Positions 53,690-61,449 of a stretch of 64,000 nucleotides of DNA are shown here, piece by piece (position 1 is the first letter of the stretch; each line of letters begins with the position of its first letter). Position numbers and translations under genes: made by a program. A model generated the notes under the pieces. The model was not told the origin of the DNA. It saw nothing but the letters and a program-made list of their open reading frames with translations, and ran no database searches. Source of the DNA: Bradyrhizobium sp. NDS-1 (GTDB taxonomy: Bacteria > Pseudomonadota > Alphaproteobacteria > Rhizobiales > Xanthobacteraceae). The DNA lies in NCBI RefSeq assembly GCF_032918005.1, contig NZ_CP136628.1:5751501-5815500 (forward strand). Direction: 5' to 3'.

Positions 53690-54499
53690 TTAAGAGGCGA
53701 AAATCACGTCCTCGCGCTGGCTGACATGCCAGGGAATGACCAGCTTCTCGATGCGGTCGACGATCCAGAACAGAACCACGCCTAGCAGCGCGAGGATCAC
53801 CAGTGCGGCGAACATGGTCGGCAGATCGAACGTGCCGATGGAGCGCTGCATCACGTAGCCGATGCCGGAATTGGAGCCGACGAATTCGCCGACGACGGCG
53901 CCGACCACGGCAAGCGTCACCGACACTTTGAGCCCCGAGAAGATCGCGGGCAGCGCGTGCGGCAGGTTCACCGCACGGAACACCTGGAAGCGGCTGCCCT
54001 GCATCGCACGCGCGAGATCGACCATGTCAGGGTCCACCGACTTGAAGCCCTGCACCGCGGAGACGACCACCGGGAAGAAGCCGAGCAGGAACGCCGAGAT
54101 GACTTTTGGAATGATGCCGAAGCCGAACCACACCACGAACAGCGGCGCGATCGCGATCTTCGGCACGGACTGCGAGAACACCAGCAGCGGATAAACGTAG
54201 CTCTCCACCGTCTTGGAGCCCGCGATCAGCATCGCCACGGGAATACCGAACAGCGCGGACAGCGCGAAACCGCAGACGGTCGCATAGGTCGTCGGCCAGG
54301 ACTGGCGCAGCAGTTCCGGCCATTCCGTTCGCAGCACCGCGACGACATCGAGTGGCGCCGGGATTTGGTACGCGGGGATCTTGAACAGGCGGATCGCGAG
54401 ATCCCAGGCGACGACGATGAAGACGAGGAACAAAAACGGCCGAACCCAGGCTGCATTCAACAGCTTGGAAACAGCGTTCTGCGGCTTCGGCTCGGCCAA
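53690..54499 (-). CDS. NitT/TauT-type ABC transporter permease
   Basis: The 269-residue permease has an N-terminal helix (FLFLVFIVVAWDLAIRLF) and the BPD_transp_1 EAA loop around DLARAMQGSRFQVFRAVNLP. It forms the membrane channel of the NitT/TauT importer with the ATPase encoded two genes downstream. The start is a TTG at 54499 with GGGAG seven bases upstream; no ATG is nearby. It appears to be the first gene of the operon that runs to 47040. Confidence 0.9.
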   Translation of the reverse strand: MAEPKPQNAVSKLLNAAWVRPFLFLVFIVVAWDLAIRLFKIPAYQIPAPLDVVAVLRTEWPELLRQSWPTTYATVCGFALSALFGIPVAMLIAGSKTVESYVYPLLVFSQSVPKIAIAPLFVVWFGFGIIPKVISAFLLGFFPVVVSAVQGFKSVDPDMVDLARAMQGSRFQVFRAVNLPHALPAIFSGLKVSVTLAVVGAVVGEFVGSNSGIGYVMQRSIGTFDLPTMFAALVILALLGVVLFWIVDRIEKLVIPWHVSQREDVIFAS

Positions 54500-54608
54500 T
54501 TTTCACTCCCGGCAGTCTTCTTCGTTGTGACGAGAAATTAACCCGTTGGATAAATACTGTCCAGAACTTTCCCTGTGACGTTTTGCGGCGGGTTCCGGGC
54601 GTGCCAAA

Positions 54609-54707
54609 GTCATTCCGGGTCGATGCGAAGCATCGAACCATGGGTGCTTTGCGCACCTGAGAATCGTGAGATTTCCGGGTTCGGTCCTACGGATCGCCCG
54701 GAATGAC
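54609..54707. repeat. Palindromic intergenic repeat, family A copy 3
   Basis: The element runs from GTCATTCCGGGTCG to CGCCCGGAATGAC with an internal GGTGCTTTGCGCACC-like stem. It lies between the TetR gene and the ABC permease gene. Confidence 0.83.
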
Positions 54708-54725
54708 GGCGGGGAAATTAGCGGA

Positions 54726-55439
54726 CTAGACCGTCTGCACTACGGCCGCGCGCGACTTCGGTGCCTTCGCGATCTCGAACAGCGCGACCGACTGTCCCGT
54801 CAGGGCAGCCAACACGAGGCCCACCATGTGCGCCAAGCGCTCGTCCTTGGCCTTTTTTTCCAGCAGATCGCGGCCGAAGATCACGCTGAGGGTCGCCGAG
54901 TTCGAGAGGTAGAAGAAGCACAGCCCTGCGATGGAGATGTAGAGCTGCACCGGATCGACTGCGACCTGGAAGTCGCCGCTGTCGACGCCGCGCCGCACCA
55001 CGGTGCGGATCATCTCGACGAAGGGGGAGTGCATCGACTTGACCTTGGTCGACTTCTTCAGGTGCTTTGCGCGCGCGAGGTTCTCGGTCTGGAGCAGCGA
55101 CAGGAATTCGGGATTGCGCAGGAAGTAATTCCAGGTGAACTCGATCAGGCGCCTGATCGCCTCGGGCGGCTCGAGATGCTCGAGATCGAGTCCCCGCTCC
55201 TCGCTGCGGATCTTGTCGTAGGCGCCTTCGAGCACCGCCAGATAGAGTTCGTCCTTGTTGCCGACGTGATAGTAGAGCATGCGCTTGTTGGCGCCGGCTT
55301 TCGCTGCGATGCGGTCGACACGCGCGCCGGCCAGGCCGTGGGCGGAAAACTCCTGCTTGGCGGCTTCGAGAATGCGCAGCCGCATCCCCTCGGGGTCGCG
55401 CTGCCATTTCAGAGTTCGCTTTGCCGTTGCCTTCGCCAA
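54726..55439 (-). CDS. TetR family transcriptional regulator
   Basis: The roughly 237-residue protein has a TetR DNA-binding domain: RILEAAKQEFSAHGLAGARV, then RIAAKAGANKRMLYYHVGNK, followed by a helical ligand domain (IEFTWNYFLRNPEFLSLLQ). The start is uncertain. Anything upstream of about 55500 would be encoded by a repeat, so I use a TTG at 55439, which gives a normal N-terminal arm (AKATAKRTLKWQRDPEG); an ATG at 55388 would cut into the domain. It lies upstream of the ABC-catabolic operon on the same strand and may regulate it, but no operator is identified. Confidence 0.82.
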   Translation of the reverse strand: MAKATAKRTLKWQRDPEGMRLRILEAAKQEFSAHGLAGARVDRIAAKAGANKRMLYYHVGNKDELYLAVLEGAYDKIRSEERGLDLEHLEPPEAIRRLIEFTWNYFLRNPEFLSLLQTENLARAKHLKKSTKVKSMHSPFVEMIRTVVRRGVDSGDFQVAVDPVQLYISIAGLCFFYLSNSATLSVIFGRDLLEKKAKDERLAHMVGLVLAALTGQSVALFEIAKAPKSRAAVVQTV

Positions 55440-55520
55440 ACCTGGTGCTCGCTGGGTGCCGTCGCTACGCGTGTAACACGCGGGCGGGCGTTTGAGAACG
55501 CAAGGTTGCTGGTTGGCTCC

Positions 55521-55630
55521 GTCATTCCGGGGCGCGCCCTCTTGGGGGCGAGCCCCGGAATCCATTGTGCGGCAGGGGCGGTGGATGAATGGATTTCCGG
55601 GCTCGTCGCTTCGCGACGCCCCGGAATGAC
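55521..55630. repeat. Palindromic intergenic repeat, family A copy 4
   Basis: The element runs from GTCATTCCGGGGCG to CGCCCCGGAATGAC with an inner CCCTCTTGGGGGCG-type stem and a less symmetric middle. It lies between the VOC gene stop (55635) and the TetR gene start. Confidence 0.85.
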
Positions 55631-55634
55631 AGAA

Positions 55635-56483
55635 TCACTCCACAGGCTTCTGCGAGCGCTCCAGCAGCACGGTCGCGATGCCGCAGGTGCCGCTCCGCAC
55701 CGTCATGATGCGCGTGCCCGGCTTGCGGCCGTTGCGGACTTCGCTGACGTCGAGGCCGGCAGCGATCAGCCGGGCGCGGGTGGCGTCGATGTCGGCGACG
55801 CGCCAGCTCAGGCCCCAGAGCCGGTCATGCGCGAGGTCACCGCCGGCGACCGGCCGGCGCACCACCTCGACGATGAGGTCACCGCAGCGGAAGAACATCA
55901 GCTGGCCCCAATCCTGGTGCGAGCGGTCGAGCGCCAGATCGAGGCCGAGCCGCGCGCCGTAGAGCGCTGCGGCACGTTCGGAATCCTCGGTCGTGACCAC
56001 GACATGATCGAGCGCGTCGATCGGCGCGATGTCGGTCGCGACCGATTTGGGACGCTCGTCGGCCAGCTCGAGGAAGAACATGCGCACGCCGCGCGTGAGC
56101 TCCGTGGCCGCACGCGTGCGCTTCCAATGCAGCACGGCGTCGGTGACGGCATCGCTGCTTTCGACCTCGGCGATCGGATCCGGTCTCAACGCCACCCGCT
56201 CCAGCCGGCGATGCATCTTGCCGATTTCCGCGACACGAAAGCACAGGCTGGCGAGCACGCCGTCATGGTCGTCGAGCAGCGCGCGCATGCGGTCGGCGGT
56301 GACGCTGAAGCCGCTCGGTGCCATCAATTCGATCGTCGTGTTGTCGAGGGTGAACAGCACCCGGTCGGCGCCCTCGCCGGAGTTCTGCCAGGCCGGCGCG
56401 CGCCCCAGAAGCGTCTGATAGGCCGCCTTGGCCGCACCGATATCCCGGACCAGCGCGACGACGTGATCGAGGCCGGTGATCAT
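55635..56483 (-). CDS. VOC family (glyoxalase-fold) protein
   Basis: The 282-residue protein has two vicinal-oxygen-chelate modules: GLDHVVALVRDIGAAKAAY at the start, and ALDHVVVTTEDSERAAALYG in the second half, with metal-ligand candidates His5 region, FTLDNTTIELMAP and a FRCGDLIVEVVRRP strand. Activity may be a dioxygenase, lyase or isomerase; it is not predictable. The ATG at 56483 follows GGGGGAAAG, so I exclude the longer in-frame N-terminal reading. It is divergent from the PfkB kinase at 56704. Confidence 0.83.
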   Translation of the reverse strand: MITGLDHVVALVRDIGAAKAAYQTLLGRAPAWQNSGEGADRVLFTLDNTTIELMAPSGFSVTADRMRALLDDHDGVLASLCFRVAEIGKMHRRLERVALRPDPIAEVESSDAVTDAVLHWKRTRAATELTRGVRMFFLELADERPKSVATDIAPIDALDHVVVTTEDSERAAALYGARLGLDLALDRSHQDWGQLMFFRCGDLIVEVVRRPVAGGDLAHDRLWGLSWRVADIDATRARLIAAGLDVSEVRNGRKPGTRIMTVRSGTCGIATVLLERSQKPVE

Positions 56484-56703
56484 CTTTCCCCCTTTGATCG
56501 GCCTATTGGTGACCGGAACCGTGAGCCGAAACACGGCATTTGCCCGGGCTTGGCATTGCCCTGTCATGGTCGTATTCCGGCAACATGCTGACCTCAAGCG
56601 CTTCGGGCGATAGATTTGCGAATAATTTCAGCGTCCCCCCGGAGCGGAACCGGTGCTAGAGTAATCTCTCCGGCCGGGACCACAAGCGCATCACGGACAA
56701 GCA
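56484..56703. other. Divergent intergenic region VOC/PfkB
   Basis: In this 220-base gap the plus strand has TGCTAGAGT at about 56653, which could be an extended -10 for the kinase gene. No gene or strong operator is visible. Confidence 0.35.
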
Positions 56704-57597
56704 ATGCAGGCTCTCTTCATCGGACAGACCTATATCGACGTCGTCTTCATCACCGACCACATGCCGACCGGCGACGAGAAGCACGTGGCCTCGGACTACG
56801 CAGTGTCGTTCGGCGGCAACGCGGTGACGGCGGCGTTCTGCTGCGCCAAGCTGGGCATCGTGCCGGATCTCATCGCCACCGCGGCCAATGACTGGCTCGG
56901 GCGCATGTTCCAGGACATGTGTGCGAAATACGCGATCTCGCTGCACGGGCGGAAGGTGAACCAGTCCTCGCTCTCCTTCATCATGCCCAAGGACGGCAAG
57001 CGCGCCATCGTCCGCTGCCGCGACGACGAGCACATCCACCCCTTCCCGATGCTCAATCTCGGCGGCTGCCGCGCGCTGCATGTCGACGGACATCAGCCGG
57101 ATGCCGCGCTCCATTACGCCAAGGTCTGCCGCGAGGCCGGCATCCTGACCTCGCTCGACGGCGGCGGCCTGCGCACCAACACGCATGAGCTGCTGGAATT
57201 CATCGACGTCGCGATCGTTGCCGAGCGTCTTTGCGAGCAGATGGACCTGACGCCGGAGAAGATGCTCGATTATCTCAAGGGCCGCGGCTGCAAGATCGGG
57301 GGCATCACCATGGGCGAGAAGGGCCTGCTCTGGTACGACGAAACAGGGACGGTGCAAGTGATGCCGGCGATGCCGATTCCGCGTGAGCGCGTGATCGACA
57401 CCAACGGCGCCGGCGACGTCTTCCACGGCGCCTACGTCTATTCCTACCTCGCCCATCCCGGCAAGAGCTGGCGCGAGCATTTTGACTTTGCCCGCGCAGC
57501 GTCGACCTTCAAGATCCAGCGCCTCGGCAATGAGGCCGGACTGCCGACGTTGGTCGACATCGCCAAGGTCAGGCACGAATTCGAGGTCAGGGTCTAG
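56704..57597 (+). CDS. PfkB family sugar kinase
   Basis: The 297-residue carbohydrate kinase has the PfkB N-terminal loop (SFGGNAVTAAFCCAKLG) and C-terminal signature DTNGAGDVFHGAYVYSYL, where the Asp in GAGD is the catalytic base. It phosphorylates a sugar or nucleoside with ATP; the specific sugar is not evident. It is followed after 17 bases by a ribokinase-type gene, so two PfkB kinases are adjacent and probably cotranscribed. Confidence 0.9.
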   Translation: MQALFIGQTYIDVVFITDHMPTGDEKHVASDYAVSFGGNAVTAAFCCAKLGIVPDLIATAANDWLGRMFQDMCAKYAISLHGRKVNQSSLSFIMPKDGKRAIVRCRDDEHIHPFPMLNLGGCRALHVDGHQPDAALHYAKVCREAGILTSLDGGGLRTNTHELLEFIDVAIVAERLCEQMDLTPEKMLDYLKGRGCKIGGITMGEKGLLWYDETGTVQVMPAMPIPRERVIDTNGAGDVFHGAYVYSYLAHPGKSWREHFDFARAASTFKIQRLGNEAGLPTLVDIAKVRHEFEVRV

Positions 57598-57614
57598 CGT
57601 TCGCCGAGGTTATC

Positions 57615-58529
57615 ATGGGGCGCGTCTTCGTCGCCGGCAGCATCAACATGGATGTGGTGGCGACGGCCGATCGCCACCCGCGGGTCGGCGAGACCGTCGC
57701 GGGTAAGCAGGTGCTGTACTTTCCGGGCGGTAAGGGCGCCAACCAGGCGGTGGCGGCGGCGCGGCTCGGCGCAGGAACGACGCTGATCGGGCGGCTGGGC
57801 AAGGATTCGTTCGGGGCCGAGCTGAGGGCGTTCCTCGGCGATCAAGGCGTCGATCTGGCGTCCGTCCGCGGCGCGGACACGCACACCGGCACTGCGATCA
57901 TCACGGTCGCCGAGGCTGACAACACCATCGTCGTTATTCCCGGTGCCAACGCGCTGGTCAGCGCGGACGATATCGCCGATGTGCCGCTGGCGAAAGGCGA
58001 CGTCGCGGTCAGCCAGTTCGAGATCCCGCTGCCGACCATCGCCGCCTTCTTCCGGCGTGCCCGCGAGGCCGGGACCACGACCTTGCTCAACCCGGCGCCG
58101 GCGCAGGAGATGTCCGGCGAACTGCTCGCGCTGATCGACATCCTCGTGCTGAACGAGACCGAGCTCGGCTTTCTCGCCGGCGTAGGGGTGTCCGACAGCG
58201 ACGAGGCCGCACGGATCTTCGACGTCGCGCGGAAACTTCAGGCGCGGCAGGACCAGACCATCTGCGTCACGCTCGGCAAGCGTGGCGTGCTTGCGCTTGC
58301 GGGGCGCGAAGAGATCACCGTGCCCGGGCGCACCGTGAAGGCGATCGATACAACCGGCGCCGGCGACTGCTTCGTCGGCGCAATGGCGGCGCAACTGGCC
58401 GGCGGTGTGCCCTTGCGCGCCGCCCTCACCTTCGCCAACGCCGCAGCGTCGATCAGCGTGCAGCGGATGGGCGCCGGGCCATCGATGCCGACGGTCGGGG
58501 AAGTTGCGGCTGTTCTCGGCGCCGGTTAG
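57615..58529 (+). CDS. rbsK: Ribokinase
   Basis: The 304-residue protein has the ribokinase features: GSINMDVVATADRHPRVGET, YFPGGKGANQAVAAARLG, and the C-terminal DTTGAGDCFVGAMAAQLA with the catalytic Asp. It converts ribose to ribose-5-phosphate, or acts on a similar pentose. It follows another PfkB kinase and meets the convergent ferredoxin-reductase gene end to end with no base between the stop codons. No ribose transporter is in the window. Confidence 0.87.
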   Translation: MGRVFVAGSINMDVVATADRHPRVGETVAGKQVLYFPGGKGANQAVAAARLGAGTTLIGRLGKDSFGAELRAFLGDQGVDLASVRGADTHTGTAIITVAEADNTIVVIPGANALVSADDIADVPLAKGDVAVSQFEIPLPTIAAFFRRAREAGTTTLLNPAPAQEMSGELLALIDILVLNETELGFLAGVGVSDSDEAARIFDVARKLQARQDQTICVTLGKRGVLALAGREEITVPGRTVKAIDTTGAGDCFVGAMAAQLAGGVPLRAALTFANAAASISVQRMGAGPSMPTVGEVAAVLGAG

Positions 58530-59750
58530 TCACGCCAGCGCGCTCTTCAGGTCAAAACTTTCGTCGGCGGCCTGCTCCGCCGTGATCGAGCGGTCCATGG
58601 CCTGCAGGCGGCGGCCGAACATGTGATCGCCGGCGCGGTTGATGGATTCGATGCCGAGCAGCTTCTCGCCCTTGTAGCAGAACGCGGAAAACGCCTTGTT
58701 GGCGGGATCGCCGCGCAGAACGACGCGGTCGTATCCGGTGGTCAGCCCTGCGATCTGCAGCTTATCGTCGCCCTGGTCGCTCCAGAACCAGGGATGGCCG
58801 TCGTAGAGCTTTCGGTCGCCGGTCAGCCGCGCGGCGAGGCAGCGGGCGTGGTCAGTGGCGTTCTGCACCGATTCCAGCCGCAGCGATCCGCCGAAGCGCG
58901 GGCTGGCGAACAGCGCGCAATCGCCGATTGCGGAGATATCAGCGTCAGCCGTCGAGAGGTATTCGTCGACGATGATGCCGGCCGCAACCGGAAGTCCCGC
59001 CTCGGCTGCCAGCTCGATGTTCGGCAGCACGCCGACGCCGACCACGACGAGGTCCGCGGGCAGATGCCGTCCGTCGCTCAAGGAGACGCCGGTGACCTTG
59101 CCGTTCTCGGCTTCGATCGAGGTCGCCTGCACGCCAAGATGGATGCGTATGCCGGCCTGGCGATGGCCCTCCTGAAAATACTCCGAAACCTCCGCCGTCA
59201 CCGCCCGCGCCATCACGCGCGGGGCGAGCTCGAGCACGTCGACCTCGAGGCCCTTGATCCGGGCCGTCGCGGCGAATTCCAGGCCGATGAAGCCGGCGCC
59301 GATGACCACGACCCGCGTCTTCAACGGCATGATCGCGCGCAGCGCCTGGCTCTCGTCCAGAATGCGCAGATATTTCACGTCGGGCAGATTGGCATTCGGC
59401 AGATCAAGCAGCCGGTTGCGCGCGCCGGTCGCCAGCACGAGGTGACCGTAGGCAAGCGTCTCGCCGGAGGCGAGATGCAGCTTGCGCCCCGCGCGGTCGA
59501 TCGACACCGCGCGGCCCGCGACCAGCTCGATCTTCTGGTCGTGGTAGAATTTCTCCGGCCGGAACATCAGGCTCTCAGGACCGGCCGAGCCCTTGATGTA
59601 GGCTTTCGACAGCGGCGGCCGCTGATAGGGCAGATGCGCCTCGTCATTGATGAGGCAGATGCGCTCGGAAAAGCCCGCCTGGCGCAAGGATGCCGCGGCC
59701 TGATAACCGCCATGGCCGGCACCGACGATGATCACCGGACCGTCGGTCAT
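58530..59750 (-). CDS. FAD-dependent ferredoxin reductase-like oxidoreductase
   Basis: The 406-residue flavoprotein has the N-terminal FAD site IIVGAGHGGYQAAASLRQAG, PPLSKAYIKG, an NADH site VVVIGAGFIGLEFAATARIKG (core GAGFIGLEFA) and ISAIGDCALFASP near the C-terminal FAD contact. It resembles putidaredoxin/rhodocoxin reductases that feed electrons to ferredoxins for P450s or ring-hydroxylating oxygenases. No ferredoxin or oxygenase gene lies beside it, so its partner is unknown; the class I P450 at 42332 is one possibility. Confidence 0.9.
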   Translation of the reverse strand: MTDGPVIIVGAGHGGYQAAASLRQAGFSERICLINDEAHLPYQRPPLSKAYIKGSAGPESLMFRPEKFYHDQKIELVAGRAVSIDRAGRKLHLASGETLAYGHLVLATGARNRLLDLPNANLPDVKYLRILDESQALRAIMPLKTRVVVIGAGFIGLEFAATARIKGLEVDVLELAPRVMARAVTAEVSEYFQEGHRQAGIRIHLGVQATSIEAENGKVTGVSLSDGRHLPADLVVVGVGVLPNIELAAEAGLPVAAGIIVDEYLSTADADISAIGDCALFASPRFGGSLRLESVQNATDHARCLAARLTGDRKLYDGHPWFWSDQGDDKLQIAGLTTGYDRVVLRGDPANKAFSAFCYKGEKLLGIESINRAGDHMFGRRLQAMDRSITAEQAADESFDLKSALA

Positions 59751-59770
59751 TGGAGCAGCCCACTTTCGGA

Positions 59771-59847
59771 GACACGAGCGTGACCCATGTCGTCTCCTCT
59801 TCGCTGATTTTGATTTGCTGGCCTCAGGAGGAGCCGGCGCTCGTGTC
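59771..59847. other. Long-range inverted repeat in a divergent promoter region
   Basis: Perfect arms GACACGAGCG (59771-59780) and CGCTCGTGTC (59838-59847) lie 57 bases apart with inner CTCCTC and GGAGGAG arms between them. In RNA this could form a long hairpin just upstream of the reductase ATG; as DNA it could be paired operator sites. Confidence 0.4.
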
Positions 59848-59990
59848 CGTTCCTTGGCAAAGGCGAGTCTATTTGAGCCTATCGGTCCGCCCGGCGCAAG
59901 GGCTGCCGGGGCACTGGCGGCCCGGGGATTGTCACCCCGTGCCTTCTGCGATTTAGTTGCTGCTAATCACCTCCTGCCGGAGATTTCCAA

Positions 59991-60785
59991 ATGAGTGCGC
60001 CCGCCTCCCAGCCCGATGATCCCGCCCTGCTGCGGATCGACGGCCCGATCGCGACCATCACGCTGAACCGTCCCGCCGCGTTCAACTCCATCAACCTCGC
60101 CATCGCGCAGAAGCTCGAGCAGCTCGCGGCCTCCATCGAGAGCGACGACAACATCCGCGTCGTCGTGCTCGAAGGCGAAGGCCGCGCGTTCTCGGCCGGT
60201 GGCGATCTGCAGACGATCGGGGCGGCCGCCGAAGCGGGTACGGTGACGCCGGTCGTCGGCGAACTCTTGAAGCACTATCACGCCTTCATCGAGATCATCC
60301 GCCGCATGCCGAAGATCTCGCTGTCGAGCGTGCACGGCTCGGCCGCCGGGGCTGGCATGGGCCTTGCCTTCGTCACCGACCTCTGCATCGCCGCGGACGA
60401 CGCAAAATTCACGCCGGCCTATGCCAAGATCGGGGTGTCGCCCGACGGCGGCTCGACGGTCGGCATCGTCGGCACGGTCGGCTCCCGCCGCGCGCTGCAG
60501 CTCTTCCTCGCCGAGGACAATTTCAGCGCGCAGCAGGCCCATGAATGGGGTCTCGTCGCCAAGGTCGTTCCCGCCGCGGAATTGAAGGCGGCCACGCGAA
60601 AACTCGCCGAGCGTCTCGCGCAGAACCCGCCGGCCGCAATCGCCGGCACCAAGCAGCTGGTCTACCAGGCCGCCACCACGGCGGTGAAGCAACAGTTGGA
60701 TGCCGAGGAGCACAAGATCATCATGGCGATGAACACGCAGGAATTCCGCGTTGCGGTGAAGAAGTTCACGAGCAAGTCGAAGTGA
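59991..60785 (+). CDS. Enoyl-CoA hydratase/isomerase family protein
   Basis: The 264-residue crotonase-fold protein has ATITLNRPAAFNSINLAI, the oxyanion segments EGRAFSAGGDLQ and GSAAGAGMGLAFVTDLCIAA, and YAKIGVSPDGGST. At the second catalytic position it has Asp (SPDGG), as in PaaG-type isomerases, and no Glu at the usual first position, so isomerase or another crotonase activity is as likely as hydration. The ATG has GGAG eight bases upstream. It overlaps the next gene by four bases. Confidence 0.88.
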   Translation: MSAPASQPDDPALLRIDGPIATITLNRPAAFNSINLAIAQKLEQLAASIESDDNIRVVVLEGEGRAFSAGGDLQTIGAAAEAGTVTPVVGELLKHYHAFIEIIRRMPKISLSSVHGSAAGAGMGLAFVTDLCIAADDAKFTPAYAKIGVSPDGGSTVGIVGTVGSRRALQLFLAEDNFSAQQAHEWGLVAKVVPAAELKAATRKLAERLAQNPPAAIAGTKQLVYQAATTAVKQQLDAEEHKIIMAMNTQEFRVAVKKFTSKSK

Positions 60786-61387
60786 CGCCCGCGCGCGGTT
60801 TCTACGGACTTCGCCACGGCGCAACCGACTGGAATCGCAAGGGGCTATTCCAGGGCCGGACGGACAACGCGCTGAACGAGGACGGCCTGCGGCAAGCGCA
60901 GGAGGCAGCCCAGATGTTACGCGGCGTCGGCATCAGCCGCATCATCGCAAGCCCGCTGGTCCGCGCGGTGCGGACCGCCGAGATCATCGCAAACGCAATC
61001 TCGGTGCCGCTCGCGATCGACGACGGCATCGTCGAGTTCGATTTCGGCAGCTTCGAGGGCCTCCCCGTCCGCGATCTCATGATCAAGCACGGCGTCACAT
61101 CGGCGACGGGCCTCGTGTCGATCCTTCCGACCGACGGAGAAAACTGGGATGCCATGGCCGGACGGTCGCTGGCTTGCGTCTCCGCTTGGCTCGAGCGACA
61201 TCCCGGCGACGACCTGCTGTTCGTCTGCCACGATGCGGTGATGCAGGCCATGGCGAACGCGCTGTGCGGCAGCTATTTCAAGAACAGCCATGGCGTGCCG
61301 TTCCGCTACGTCTGCGAGGCCGGGCAATGGCGGATCGAGCAAGTCGCTACGGCGGACAGATATGGCCCGTCCCCGCCGGCGACTTGA
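60782..61387 (+). CDS. Histidine phosphatase family protein
   Basis: The 201-residue protein has the phosphoglycerate-mutase-like RHG motif (YGLRHGATDWNRKGLFQGRT, nucleophile His12), an acidic EFDFGSFEGLP segment, and the second histidine in FVCHDAVMQAMANALCG. It starts with a GTG at 60782 that overlaps the enoyl-CoA hydratase-like stop (GTGA), so the two are translated together. The substrate phosphate is unknown. Confidence 0.88.
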   Translation: MTPARGFYGLRHGATDWNRKGLFQGRTDNALNEDGLRQAQEAAQMLRGVGISRIIASPLVRAVRTAEIIANAISVPLAIDDGIVEFDFGSFEGLPVRDLMIKHGVTSATGLVSILPTDGENWDAMAGRSLACVSAWLERHPGDDLLFVCHDAVMQAMANALCGSYFKNSHGVPFRYVCEAGQWRIEQVATADRYGPSPPAT

Positions 61388-61449
61388 GGCAGCCGACCGA
61401 TTTCGGCGCCCGCCGCTCGTGCGGTCCGAACGTTCGTTCGAAGGGTTGA

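Noticed and set aside
55440..55565. N-terminal extension of the TetR gene
   Set aside because: The extension overlaps the family A repeat and adds residues absent from TetR proteins.
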